From Microbacteriaceae bacterium (GTDB lineage: Bacteria; Actinomycetota; Actinomycetes; Actinomycetales; Microbacteriaceae), in NCBI GenBank assembly GCA_022701925.1, contig JAKONM010000266.1:1-14061 (forward strand): a stretch of 14,061 bases of DNA, in the 5' to 3' direction. This document shows, piece after piece, positions 1 to 8,605 of this stretch (positions within the stretch are counted from its first letter, which is position 1; every line of letters starts with the position of its first letter). Position numbers and translations under genes: made by a program. The notes under the pieces are model-generated. The model searched no databases and was not told the origin of the DNA. It worked only from the letters and a program-made list of their open reading frames with translations.

Positions 1-2470
1 CGGCGGCGTCCGGGCGGGCGTCGAGCCAGGCCCGCGCCGCCTCCGCCAGGGGCTCGTCGGCGAGCGGCCGCGGGTAGAGGCCCTTGGCCAGCTCCTCCGC
101 GATGACGAACGACCGCGAGGCCCACCAGCCCTCGACCTGCGCGAAGTACCGCTCGACGTACGGCGCCAGCAGCGCCGGGTCGGCGGCGCGCAGGAACCCG
201 CGGGTCGTGCTGCGCACCTGCTCGTTCGTCAGGTCGTCGTTCGCCGTGACCGAGTCCCAGGCCGCCGCCTTGCCCTCCGGGGTCGGCAGCGCGGCGCGCG
301 CGGTGATCGCGGACTCGCGGCCGGTGGCCGTCGTGTCCTCGGCCAGCAGCGCGGCGATGCGGTCCTCCCCGGCCCGGCCGCCGGCGACCTGCGCCGTCAG
401 CAGCGACCAGCGCAGCTCGGGGTCCAGGGGCAGCCCCTCGGCCGCCCCCGACTCCAGGTCGGTCACGCCGTCCAGCTGCTGCGGCGTCCTGGCCGCCCGC
501 GCGAACGCCCGGGCCAGCTGCAGCTGCGCGTCGGAGCCCGGGGGCGCCTCCGCCAGCAGGCGCCACAGCCCGTCCGCGTAGCCGGCCAGCGCGTCCTCCC
601 GCAGGTCGGGCGCCACGTACTCCTCGCCCGCCAGCTGCGCCTGCGCCAGCAGCCCGCCGCGCAGCGCGGAGGAGGTCTCGGCGCCCAGGTGGTCAAGCAC
701 CAGCTGCAGGAAGTCGGAGGGGCGCGCCTCCGCGTCGCGCGTCATGTCCCAGATCGCGCTCCACAGCAGCGTGCGCGGCAGGGCGGCCGGCACGTCGGAG
801 AGCCGCTCCTGCGCCACGGCCAGGGACTGCGGGTCCAGCCGGACCTTCGCGTAGGCCCAGTCCTCGTCGTTCAGCAGCACGATCGCCGCGCGGTCGCCCT
901 CCGCCAGCGCGGGCAGCTCGGTGCGCTCGCCCGTGACGTCCACGTCCTCGCGGTGCACCCGCACCAGCTGGTCGTCCTCGTCCTCCGCCTCGTACAGGCC
1001 GATCGCCAGTCGGTGCGGTCGCAGCACGTCGTCGCCGACGGGCGCCGGCTCCTGCCGCACGGCGAAGCGGGTGACGCCGCCGTGCGAGTCCGCGTCGATC
1101 TCGGGCACCAGGGTGTTCACGCCGCTGGTCTCGAGCCACACCGCGCTCCACGCCGCGAGGTCGCGGCCGCTGGCCTCCCCCACGTGCCGCAGCAGGTCGG
1201 CCAGGGTCGCGTTGCCCCAGGCGTTCTCGCGCAGGTACGCGGAGACCCCGGCGAAGAACTCGCGCCGGCCGACGTAGGCGACCAGCTGCTTCAGCACGCT
1301 GCCGCCCTTGGCGTAGGTGATGCCGTCGAAGTTCACCCAGACGTCCTCGACGGCGGCGATCTCCGCGACGATCGGGTGCGTTGAGGGCAGCTGGTCCTGT
1401 TCGTAGCCCCAGTTCTTCTCGCTGACGACGAAGCTGGCCCACGCGTCCGTCCAGCGCGTGGTCTCCGCGGTCGCCAGGAACGACATGAAGGTGGCGAACG
1501 ACTCGTTCAGCCACAGGTCGTCCCACCAGCGCATCGTCACCAGGTCGCCGAACCACATGTGCGCCAGCTCGTGCAGCACCACCATCGCGCGGCTCTCGCG
1601 CTGCGCGTCGGTCGGCGTCGACCGGAATACGTAGACCTCGTTGAAGGTGACCGCGCCCGGGTTCTCCATGGCGCCCCAGTTGTACTCGGGCACGAAGACC
1701 TGGTCGTACTTCTCGAACGGGAACGGGATGCCGAACGCGTCCTCGTAGAACCCGAAGCCGCCGCGGGTCGTCTCGAAGACCTCGTCGGGGTCGATGTGCG
1801 GCGCCAGCGAGGCGCGGGTCGCGACGCCGAGCGGGATGACGCGGCCGTCGGACGAGGTCAGCTCGCTCGTGTGGACGACGTAGGGACCGGCCATCAGCGC
1901 CAGCAGGTAGCTGCTGATCGGGGGCGTGCGGGTGAAGCGCCACCACTCCGCCGCGTCCCCGACCGCCTCCCGGGACTCGACCGGCTGGTTGCCGATCAGG
2001 GTCCACCCCGCGGGCGCCGTGACCTCCAGCAGGAAGCGGCCCTTCAGGTCCGGCTGCTCGAACACCGGCAGCACCCGGCGCGCGTCCGTCACGGCCAGCT
2101 GCGTGTACAGGTACACGCGGTCGTCCGCCGGGTCGACGAAGCGGTGCAGGCCCTCGCCGCTGGTGGAGTACCGCATCGTCGCGACCACGGTCAGCTCGTT
2201 CTGCGCGCGCAGGGCCGGCAGCGCGATGCGCACCCCGTCGCTCACCGCGGCGGGGTCCAGGTCCTCGCCGTTCAGGCGCACGGAGGCGACCTCGACGGTC
2301 AGGGCGTCGAGGAACGTCTCGGCCCCCTCCGGCGCCGAGAAGCGGATCGTGGTCGTGGAGCCGAAGACCTCCGGCCCGCGCGTCAGGTCCAGCGCGACGT
2401 CGTACTCGAGGTCGCGGATCAGCTCCGCCCGCTGCTCGGCCTCGACGCGGGTCAGGTTCTCACCGGGCAT
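1..2470 (-). CDS. pepN: Aminopeptidase N, M1 family zinc metallopeptidase (3' end outside window)
   Basis: A cytoplasmic zinc aminopeptidase that removes N-terminal residues from peptides in the final stage of protein turnover. 823 codons are visible. The frame is open to the left edge, so the C-terminus, probably a few tens of residues, is missing. The exopeptidase motif GAMEN is at residues 266-270. The zinc site HELAH is at 300-304, with the third ligand Glu323 in LWLNE after the 18-residue spacing expected of M1 (HExxH-18-E). The N-terminal beta domain comes first, then the catalytic domain, then a helical ERAP1-like C-terminal part from about residue 520. The start giving MPGENLTRVEA was chosen because actinobacterial PepN proteins commonly open this way; an in-frame ATG lies 18 nt upstream (2486-2488), and neither has a strong Shine-Dalgarno sequence. 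The gene follows the LLM gene on the same strand, but a 160-nt gap with a long inverted repeat separates them, so it probably has its own promoter. No signal peptide is seen. Confidence 0.97.
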   Translation of the reverse strand, partial: MPGENLTRVEAEQRAELIRDLEYDVALDLTRGPEVFGSTTTIRFSAPEGAETFLDALTVEVASVRLNGEDLDPAAVSDGVRIALPALRAQNELTVVATMRYSTSGEGLHRFVDPADDRVYLYTQLAVTDARRVLPVFEQPDLKGRFLLEVTAPAGWTLIGNQPVESREAVGDAAEWWRFTRTPPISSYLLALMAGPYVVHTSELTSSDGRVIPLGVATRASLAPHIDPDEVFETTRGGFGFYEDAFGIPFPFEKYDQVFVPEYNWGAMENPGAVTFNEVYVFRSTPTDAQRESRAMVVLHELAHMWFGDLVTMRWWDDLWLNESFATFMSFLATAETTRWTDAWASFVVSEKNWGYEQDQLPSTHPIVAEIAAVEDVWVNFDGITYAKGGSVLKQLVAYVGRREFFAGVSAYLRENAWGNATLADLLRHVGEASGRDLAAWSAVWLETSGVNTLVPEIDADSHGGVTRFAVRQEPAPVGDDVLRPHRLAIGLYEAEDEDDQLVRVHREDVDVTGERTELPALAEGDRAAIVLLNDEDWAYAKVRLDPQSLAVAQERLSDVPAALPRTLLWSAIWDMTRDAEARPSDFLQLVLDHLGAETSSALRGGLLAQAQLAGEEYVAPDLREDALAGYADGLWRLLAEAPPGSDAQLQLARAFARAARTPQQLDGVTDLESGAAEGLPLDPELRWSLLTAQVAGGRAGEDRIAALLAEDTTATGRESAITARAALPTPEGKAAAWDSVTANDDLTNEQVRSTTRGFLRAADPALLAPYVERYFAQVEGWWASRSFVIAEELAKGLYPRPLADEPLAEAARAWLDARPDAA

Positions 2471-2515
2471 GCGACCATCCCACCGCATCCCGCCGACGCC
2501 CGCTCCTCCGTCTGC

Positions 2516-2595
2516 ACGGATGAAGGGGATCCGGCGCGGATCGGCAGGGAAAGCGGCCCCTGACCGACCCGGAGCGCCGGATCTCCTTCATCCGT
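2516..2595. repeat. Long inverted repeat between the LLM gene and pepN (22-bp arms)
   Basis: The arms are 2516-2537 and 2574-2595. They are complementary over 22 positions with one exception (G2527 opposite T2584), which would be a G-U pair in plus-strand RNA. The loop is 36 nt. The right arm lies about 35 nt after the LLM stop, so the structure could end LLM transcription. It also lies only 46 nt upstream of the pepN start, inside or next to the pepN promoter or leader. There is no T-tract. The loop-proximal block GCGCGGATCGGCAGG (2535-2549) differs by one base from GCGCGGATCCGCAGG in the repeat at 8492-8593. The dyad is read directly from the sequence; its role as terminator or regulatory site is inferred. 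Confidence 0.8.
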
Positions 2596-2630
2596 TCATG
2601 CCCCGGCAGACATGCGTGCAGGCGGCAGGG

Positions 2631-3659
2631 TCAGACGTCGGCGACGAGCGGCGCGACCTCGGTGCCCAGCAGCTCGATGCCGCGCAGCAGGTCGTCGTGC
2701 GCCAGCAGCGGGTTCGTCATCTGCAGCGACAGGCGGTCCACCCCGCCGACCTGGCCCGCGATGCGGCGGATCTTCTCCGCGATGGTGGCCGGGTCGCCCA
2801 TGAAGAACGCGCCGTCGGGGCCCGCGGTCGCGTCGAACTGCGGCCGGCTGGGCGGCGCGAAGCCGCGCTCCTTCGACACCGCGGTGAACATCTTGTGCCA
2901 GCCGGGGTAGATCGTGTCGGCGGCGGCCTTCGTGCTCTCGCCGACGTAGCCGAAGACGTGGAGGCCCACCTGCAGCCGCTCCGGCGCGTGACCCGCGTGC
3001 GCGCCGGCCCGGCGGTACAGGTCGATCAGCGGCGCGAACTGGCGCGGCTCGCCGCCGATGATCGCGACCATCAGCGGCAGGCCCAGCAGCCCGGCGCGGA
3101 CGAAGGACTGCGGGGTGCCGCCGACGCCGACCCAGATGGGCAGCGGGTCCTGCAGCGGCCGCGGGTACACGCTCTGCTTGTTCAGCGGCGGGCGGTGCTG
3201 CCCGGACCAGGTGACCTCCTCCGAGTCGCGCAGCTGCAGCAGCAGGTCCAGCTTCTCCTCGAACAGGGAGTCGTAGTCGGCCAGGCTGAGCCCGAACAGC
3301 GGGAACGCCTCCGTGAACGAGCCGCGGCCGACGACCAGGTCGATGCGGCCGCCGGAGATCAGGTCGAGCGTCGCGAACTGCTGGAAGACGCGCACCGGGT
3401 CGTCCGCGCTGAGCACCTTCACCGCGCTGCCCAGGCGGATGGTCTTCGTGCGCGCCGCGGCCGCGGCCAGGATCACGGGCGGAGCGGAGTCGTAGTACTC
3501 GGCGCGGTGGTGCTCGCCGATGCCGAACGAGTACAGGCCGACCCGGTCGGCCAGCTCGATCTCCTCCAGCAGGTGCGCCATGCGCTCCGCCGGACCGACC
3601 ACGTGGCCGGTCGCGGGGTCCGTGACCGTGGAGACGAAGCTGTCGACGCCGATGTGCAT
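2631..3659 (-). CDS. LLM-class oxidoreductase, 2I7G-like family
   Basis: A 342-residue bacterial-luciferase-like protein with a predicted TIM barrel that would bind FMN or F420. The substrate is unknown. The sequence runs as expected for the LLM subfamily named after structure 2I7G: GIGEHHRAEYYDSAP at 46-60, then AAAAARTKTIRLGSAVKVLS (65-84), DDPVRVFQQFATLD (86-99), SGGRIDLVVGRGSFTEAFPLFG (102-123, read in two parts) and PLPIWVGVGGTP (172-183). Length is normal for the family. The start ATG at 3659 has a strong GGGGGAGGA Shine-Dalgarno about 6 nt upstream; the open frame continues further upstream but overlaps the ABC-F gene and looks like a shadow. It begins 43 nt after the ABC-F stop on the same strand with no hairpin between, so the two are probably one operon. 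Whether the cofactor is FMN or F420 cannot be told from this sequence. Confidence 0.93.
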   Translation of the reverse strand: MHIGVDSFVSTVTDPATGHVVGPAERMAHLLEEIELADRVGLYSFGIGEHHRAEYYDSAPPVILAAAAARTKTIRLGSAVKVLSADDPVRVFQQFATLDLISGGRIDLVVGRGSFTEAFPLFGLSLADYDSLFEEKLDLLLQLRDSEEVTWSGQHRPPLNKQSVYPRPLQDPLPIWVGVGGTPQSFVRAGLLGLPLMVAIIGGEPRQFAPLIDLYRRAGAHAGHAPERLQVGLHVFGYVGESTKAAADTIYPGWHKMFTAVSKERGFAPPSRPQFDATAGPDGAFFMGDPATIAEKIRRIAGQVGGVDRLSLQMTNPLLAHDDLLRGIELLGTEVAPLVADV

Positions 3660-3702
3660 GCCGCAATCCTCCCCCGGGTTCCACCGGGACCCGGCGGTCG
3701 GG

Positions 3703-5379
<1,677 letters not shown>

Positions 5380-5384
5380 GGCGG

Positions 5385-5405
5385 CTCCTGCTCGGTCTCG
5401 AGGAG
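5385..5405 (-). promoter_or_regulatory. Possible hairpin masking the ABC-F ribosome binding site
   Basis: In the minus-strand transcript the Shine-Dalgarno AGGAG (plus-strand 5385-5389), 5 nt before the ABC-F start, can pair with CTCCT (plus-strand 5401-5405) lying 11 nt upstream of it. An alternative inner stem CTCG/CGAG uses the same segment. ABC-F resistance genes are often controlled through leader-RNA structure, so a switchable leader is possible. With five pairs in GC-rich DNA the pairing could also be chance. Confidence 0.3.
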
Positions 5406-5567
5406 GGGTCCCGCCGGGCGATGCCGGGACGCGCGCGTCGGCTGCGATCGGTGCAGCGGGACGGGCTCGTCGACGGCGCCTCGGGCGCGGGACGGGGCTC
5501 GTCGTCAGGACAGCACCCGACGACCGTACGCCGCCGCCCGCCGGGAGGGAACCCCTCCGCTCCGCAT
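5406..5567. other. ABC-F upstream gap, no convincing gene
   Basis: This is most of the 259-nt space between the ABC-F start (5379) and the regulator stop (5639). I see no conserved protein in any frame. On the minus strand a weak promoter-like pair exists: TACGGT (plus-strand 5523-5528) as a -10 candidate, with TTCCCT 17 nt upstream as a poor -35. A 5' leader of roughly 130-140 nt would result if it were used. The rest is GC-rich, direction-neutral sequence. Confidence 0.3.
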
Positions 5568-5629
5568 CTGCGGTTCCCGCGTGCATCTGCGGGCGGTGGA
5601 CGGGCCGCAGATGCGCGGAGGAACCGCAG
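5564..5629. repeat. Two-block inverted repeat between regulator and ABC-F gene
   Basis: The left arm (5568-5592) and right arm (5605-5629) match in two perfect 10-bp blocks, CTGCGGTTCC with GGAACCGCAG (outer) and GCATCTGCGG with CCGCAGATGC (inner), separated by 5 unpaired bases on each side and closed by a 12-nt loop. GCATCTGCGG also occurs directly repeated at 5564-5573 and 5583-5592. The structure ends 9 nt after the regulator's stop codon, where a terminator would sit, but has no T-tract. The right arm is a shortened version of the left half of the repeat at 8492-8593 (see findings). Function is inferred. Confidence 0.8.
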
Positions 5630-5638
5630 ACCAGCGGG

Positions 5639-6601
5639 TCAGGAGGCGGCGAGCGCGGCGCCCAGGGCCGTGCGGCGGTACAGCACCTCGCGGCCCGCGC
5701 GCTGCCGCTCGAGCAGCCCGGCGTCCAGCAGCACCCGCAGGTGGTCGCCGGTGGCGCCGACGGAGGCTCCGGTCAGCGCGGCCAGCCCGGTGGTGGACGA
5801 GGGGGTCGCGAGCGCCAGCAGCAACCCCGCGCGGGTGCGGCCCAGCAGCGGCGCCAGCGGGTCGGCGACGGAGGCGGCCTGCTCGAACAGCAGCCCGGCG
5901 CCGCGGCACGGGTAGACCAGCATCGGACGCCAGGGCGACTCGTCCGTGATCGCCAGGTGCTCCCCGATGAACACGGAGGGCACGAGCAGCAGCCCGCGGC
6001 CCTCCAGCGGCTGGGCGCGGACGACCCGCAGACGTGCGATCTCGATCGCCGCGCCGGTCCAGGCGAGCCGGGGGTGCATGCCGCCCAGCGCGCCGGCCCA
6101 CCCCTCCTGCGTCAGCCGGTCGGCGCGGTGCCGCACGTCCCGCTCCAGCACGGCGCGCACCCGGGGCCACTCGGGGGCGAGCAGCGCGGACCAGGCCCGC
6201 TCGACCGCGGCCGCGGTGCGCTCCGCGGGATGCGGGGCGTCCAGCTCCGCGGCCACCGCCGGCGACGGGCGGCGGGCCGCGCGCACCTCGGCGACCTCGG
6301 CGGCGACCACCTCCGCCGGGGCGGCGCGGATCACGGCCAGGTCGTCGTCGATCGTCTGCGCCAGCCCCGCGGGCGGCGGCGCCGCGTAGGAGGCGCCGAG
6401 TCCCGGGCCGTGCAGGTACGCCAGCGCCTGCACCCCGGGGTCGTTCCGCACCGCGGACCAGCCGGCGTCGAAGCGGCGGCGCACGGCGGCGCCCGGCGCG
6501 CTGCGGACCAGCAGGCGCAGCAGCATCGCCAGCTCGAAGGCGGGTGACACGGCGAAGCGCGTGGCGGCCACGTCGTCGGGCCCGACCTCGATGCGCAGCA
6601 C
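5639..6601 (-). CDS. ArsR-type winged-helix transcriptional regulator with long N-terminal domain
   Basis: A 320-residue protein. The C-terminal part (about 247-315) is an ArsR-like winged helix: ADPLAPLLGRTRAGLLLAL, then the helix-turn-helix TTGLAALTGASVGATGDHLRVL read across 270-291, and the wing LLERQRAGREVLYRR (296-310). The N-terminal 240 residues are an unassigned domain typical of long actinobacterial ArsR-like regulators (the DUF5937 type, from memory). No metal-binding cysteine motif is seen, so this is probably not a metal sensor. I chose the GTG at 6601 (reading MLRIEVGPDD) because the family opens with a similar LRI stretch and AAAGG lies 5 nt upstream; an ATG at 6652 would add 17 residues. 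It is divergent from an MFS exporter across 63 nt, which suggests it controls that exporter and itself. Confidence 0.85.
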   Translation of the reverse strand: MLRIEVGPDDVAATRFAVSPAFELAMLLRLLVRSAPGAAVRRRFDAGWSAVRNDPGVQALAYLHGPGLGASYAAPPPAGLAQTIDDDLAVIRAAPAEVVAAEVAEVRAARRPSPAVAAELDAPHPAERTAAAVERAWSALLAPEWPRVRAVLERDVRHRADRLTQEGWAGALGGMHPRLAWTGAAIEIARLRVVRAQPLEGRGLLLVPSVFIGEHLAITDESPWRPMLVYPCRGAGLLFEQAASVADPLAPLLGRTRAGLLLALATPSSTTGLAALTGASVGATGDHLRVLLDAGLLERQRAGREVLYRRTALGAALAAS

Positions 6602-6625
6602 GGCGACCTTTCGTCCGGGGGCGTA

Positions 6626-6655
6626 ACAGTACTCGCCGTCGCGGGACTGCATCAA
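6626..6655 (-). promoter_or_regulatory. Likely sigma-70-type promoter of the ArsR-like regulator
   Basis: On the minus strand TTGATG (plus-strand 6650-6655) and TACTGT (plus-strand 6626-6631) are spaced by 18 nt, a good fit to vegetative -35 and -10 boxes. The predicted start would lie about 15-20 nt before the GTG chosen at 6601, giving a short leader with AAAGG. The -10 overlaps the short palindrome AGTACT (6628-6633), a possible operator between the divergent genes. No equally good plus-strand promoter for the MFS gene is visible. Confidence 0.5.
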
Positions 6656-6664
6656 GGTCGATCC

Positions 6665-7918
6665 GTGACCGACGCCCGCACGACCTACCGCTCGGTCTTC
6701 GCCTCGCGCGGGTACCCGGCGCTCTACTCCGGCGCCGCGCTCGGCATGGTCGGCGTCTCCCTGCAGGTGCTGGCGTTCTCCGTGGCCGTCTACGACGTCA
6801 CCGGCGACCCGTTCTGGTCGTCGGCCGCCTTCGCCGCCGGCTTCCTGCCGCAGGTCGTCGGCGGCGCCGTGCTGCCCGCGCTCGCCGACCGGCTGCCCGT
6901 CCGCGTGCTGCTGCCGATCGGCGCGCTGGTGCGGGCCGCGGTCGCGGCCGTGCTGGCCACCGGGCTGCTCGGCGTCGGCGGCGGCATCGCCCTGGTCGCC
7001 GCCGCGACGCTGGTGCAGCCCCTGTTCTCCTCCGCCCAGTCCGCCCTGGTCTCGCGGCTGCTCACCGGCGACCGCTACGTGCTCGGGCGCTCCCTGTTCA
7101 CCGTCACCTCGATGGTCGCGCAGCTGGTCGGCATCGCGATCGGCGGCGCGACGCTGCAGGCGCTCGGCCCGGGGCCGGCCCTGCTGGTGGCGGCAGGGAT
7201 GGAGGCGCTGAGCGCGCTGATCCTGGTCGCGGGCCTGCCCTCCCTGCGGCCCGCCTCGACCCGGCGGCGGCGCTGGCACCCCGCCGAGACCCTGCTGGGC
7301 TACCGGGCGATCCTGCGGGTGCCGCTGCTGCGCGGCCTGCTGCTGCTCTGGTGGGTGCCGCTGGGGCTGTTCGTCGGCGCCGAGTCGCTGGCCGTGGCCT
7401 ACGCCGGGCGCTCGGACGCGGACGGCTGGACGACGGCCGCGCTGATCGGGGCCCCGCCCGCCGGCGCCCTGCTCGGCGAGGTGCTGATCGGCCGGTTCTG
7501 CCGTCCCGCGACCCGCGAGCGCCTGGTGGTGCCGCTGGTCGCGCTGACGGGCGTCGCGCTGCTGCCGCTGGCCCTGACCCCGCCGCCCGCCGTCGCGATC
7601 GCGCTGCTGTTCACCGCCTCCATCGGTCTGGCCTACTCGCTGGGGCGGCAGGGGGCCTTCCGCGACGGGCTGCCGGTCGGCGGGGAGGCGGTCGGCTTCG
7701 GGCTGCTGGGCGTCGGGATGATGACGGCCCAGGGGCTCGGACCGCTGCTGGCCGGGCCGCTGGCGTCCTGGCTGTCGGCCGGGCCGGCGATGGCGGCCTG
7801 CGGTGCGCTGGTGCTGCTCAGCGGGGCGCTGCTGCGGGGCGCCGTCACCGTGCCCGCGGCCGCCCCGACGGTGCTGCCGGACGCGGACGGGGCGACGCCG
7901 CTACGGTCGGCGCCATGA
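6665..7918 (+). CDS. MFS transporter, probable drug-type exporter, divergent from its regulator
   Basis: A 417-residue integral membrane protein with about 12 hydrophobic helices in two halves, joined by a basic central loop (PASTRRRRWHPAE, about 197-209). The cytoplasmic loop after helix 2 carries an MFS motif-A remnant, LADRLPVRVL (about 73-82). Halves of this kind are common in actinobacterial proton-driven exporters. The substrate cannot be told from the sequence. The start is GTG at 6665 with AAGG about 8 nt upstream. Its position head-to-head with an ArsR-like regulator is the typical arrangement for an inducible efflux pump. Its TGA overlaps the ATG of the next gene (ATGA, 7915-7918), so the two are translationally coupled. 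Confidence 0.93.
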   Translation: MTDARTTYRSVFASRGYPALYSGAALGMVGVSLQVLAFSVAVYDVTGDPFWSSAAFAAGFLPQVVGGAVLPALADRLPVRVLLPIGALVRAAVAAVLATGLLGVGGGIALVAAATLVQPLFSSAQSALVSRLLTGDRYVLGRSLFTVTSMVAQLVGIAIGGATLQALGPGPALLVAAGMEALSALILVAGLPSLRPASTRRRRWHPAETLLGYRAILRVPLLRGLLLLWWVPLGLFVGAESLAVAYAGRSDADGWTTAALIGAPPAGALLGEVLIGRFCRPATRERLVVPLVALTGVALLPLALTPPPAVAIALLFTASIGLAYSLGRQGAFRDGLPVGGEAVGFGLLGVGMMTAQGLGPLLAGPLASWLSAGPAMAACGALVLLSGALLRGAVTVPAAAPTVLPDADGATPLRSAP

Positions 7919-8481
7919 CCGACCTGCACATCACCGGCGACGAGGCCGCGGACGCCCTGCTCTCCTCCGACCCCCTGGCGCTCTTGACGGGCATGCTGCT
8001 CGACCAGCAGGTGGCGATGGAGACCGCGTTCGCCGGGCCCGCGAAGATCCGCGACCGCCTGGGCCGGTTCGACGCCGCGACCCTCGCGGACCAGGACGAG
8101 CAGCACCTGGCCGAGGTGTTCAAGCAGACCCCGGCGGTCCACCGCTACCCCGGCTCCATGGCGGGCCGCGTGCGGGCGATGGCCGCGGCGGTGCAGGAGG
8201 AGTGGGGCGGCGACGCCGCCGCCATCTGGACGCGTGGCGACCCGGACGGCGCCGAGGTGCTGCGGCGGCTCACGGCGCTCCCCGGATTCGGCGACCAGAA
8301 GGCGCGCATCTTCCTGGCGCTGCTGGGCAAGCGCGACCGGTTCGACGGCGCGGGGTGGCGGGAGGCGGCGGGCGACTACGGCCAGGAGGGCTTCCGCTCC
8401 GTGGCCGACATCACGAGCCCGGAGTCGCTGGCGAAGGTGCGCGAGTGGAAGCAGGCGCGGAAGGCCGCGGCCAAGCAGTAG
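7915..8481 (+). CDS. HhH-GPD family protein, putative base-excision repair (actinobacterial TIGR03252-like)
   Basis: A 188-residue soluble protein that strongly resembles the small actinobacterial HhH-GPD family proteins: DPLALLTGMLLDQQVAMETA (19-38), FAGPAKIRDRLGRFDA (39-54), QTPAVHRYPGSMAGRVRAMA (71-90), and the helix-hairpin-helix ALPGFGDQKARIFLALLGKR (121-140). Proteins of this superfamily flip and excise damaged bases. However, the VD(T/P)H-like segment that carries the catalytic Asp in MutY/Nth/AlkA is not visible after the hairpin; only Asp141 and Asp144 in RDRFDGAGW lie nearby. Glycosylase activity is therefore an inference, and DNA binding alone is possible. Length is normal for the family. 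It overlaps the MFS gene by 4 nt and has no Shine-Dalgarno, so translation probably depends on coupling. The MFS pairing has no obvious functional reason. Confidence 0.9.
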   Translation: MTDLHITGDEAADALLSSDPLALLTGMLLDQQVAMETAFAGPAKIRDRLGRFDAATLADQDEQHLAEVFKQTPAVHRYPGSMAGRVRAMAAAVQEEWGGDAAAIWTRGDPDGAEVLRRLTALPGFGDQKARIFLALLGKRDRFDGAGWREAAGDYGQEGFRSVADITSPESLAKVREWKQARKAAAKQ

Positions 8482-8491
8482 CGAGGTCCTC

Positions 8492-8593
8492 GCGGATCCG
8501 CAGATCGTGCGCGGATCCGCAGGAACCGACCGACACGCCGGTGCGGGAGGCCGCTCGCGCGGCGTGTCGGCGAGGAACTGCGGATCCGCGCAC
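8492..8593. repeat. Nested inverted repeat between convergent genes (GGATCC palindromes)
   Basis: Outer arms GTGCGCGGATCCGCAG (8507-8522) and its exact complement (8578-8593) give 16 perfect pairs. Inside them CCGACACGCC (8530-8539) pairs perfectly with GGCGTGTCGG (8561-8570), leaving a 21-nt loop. A further copy of GCGGATCCGCAG sits at 8492-8503, directly repeated with the left arm. Each copy holds the 10-bp palindrome GCGGATCCGC. It fills nearly all of the 124-nt gap between the HhH gene stop (8481) and the convergent MFS stop (8606), so it may be a two-way terminator, although it has no T-tract. It shares blocks with the repeats at 2516 and 5564. Confidence 0.85.
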
Positions 8594-8605
8594 CCGGCGG
8601 ACGGC

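Noticed and set aside
693..2006. 437-codon minus-strand open frame inside pepN
   Set aside because: It is one base out of the true pepN frame, which reads the HExxH and GAMEN motifs without interruption.
5380..5586. 69-codon N-terminal extension of the ABC-F protein
   Set aside because: Arg/Pro-rich, not family-like, crosses the inverted repeat, and the ATG at 5379 has a good Shine-Dalgarno.
8492..8523. Possible CRISPR-like direct repeat (GCGGATCCGCAG twice)
   Set aside because: Only two copies with a few bases between them and an inverted third copy; no spacers and no cas genes.
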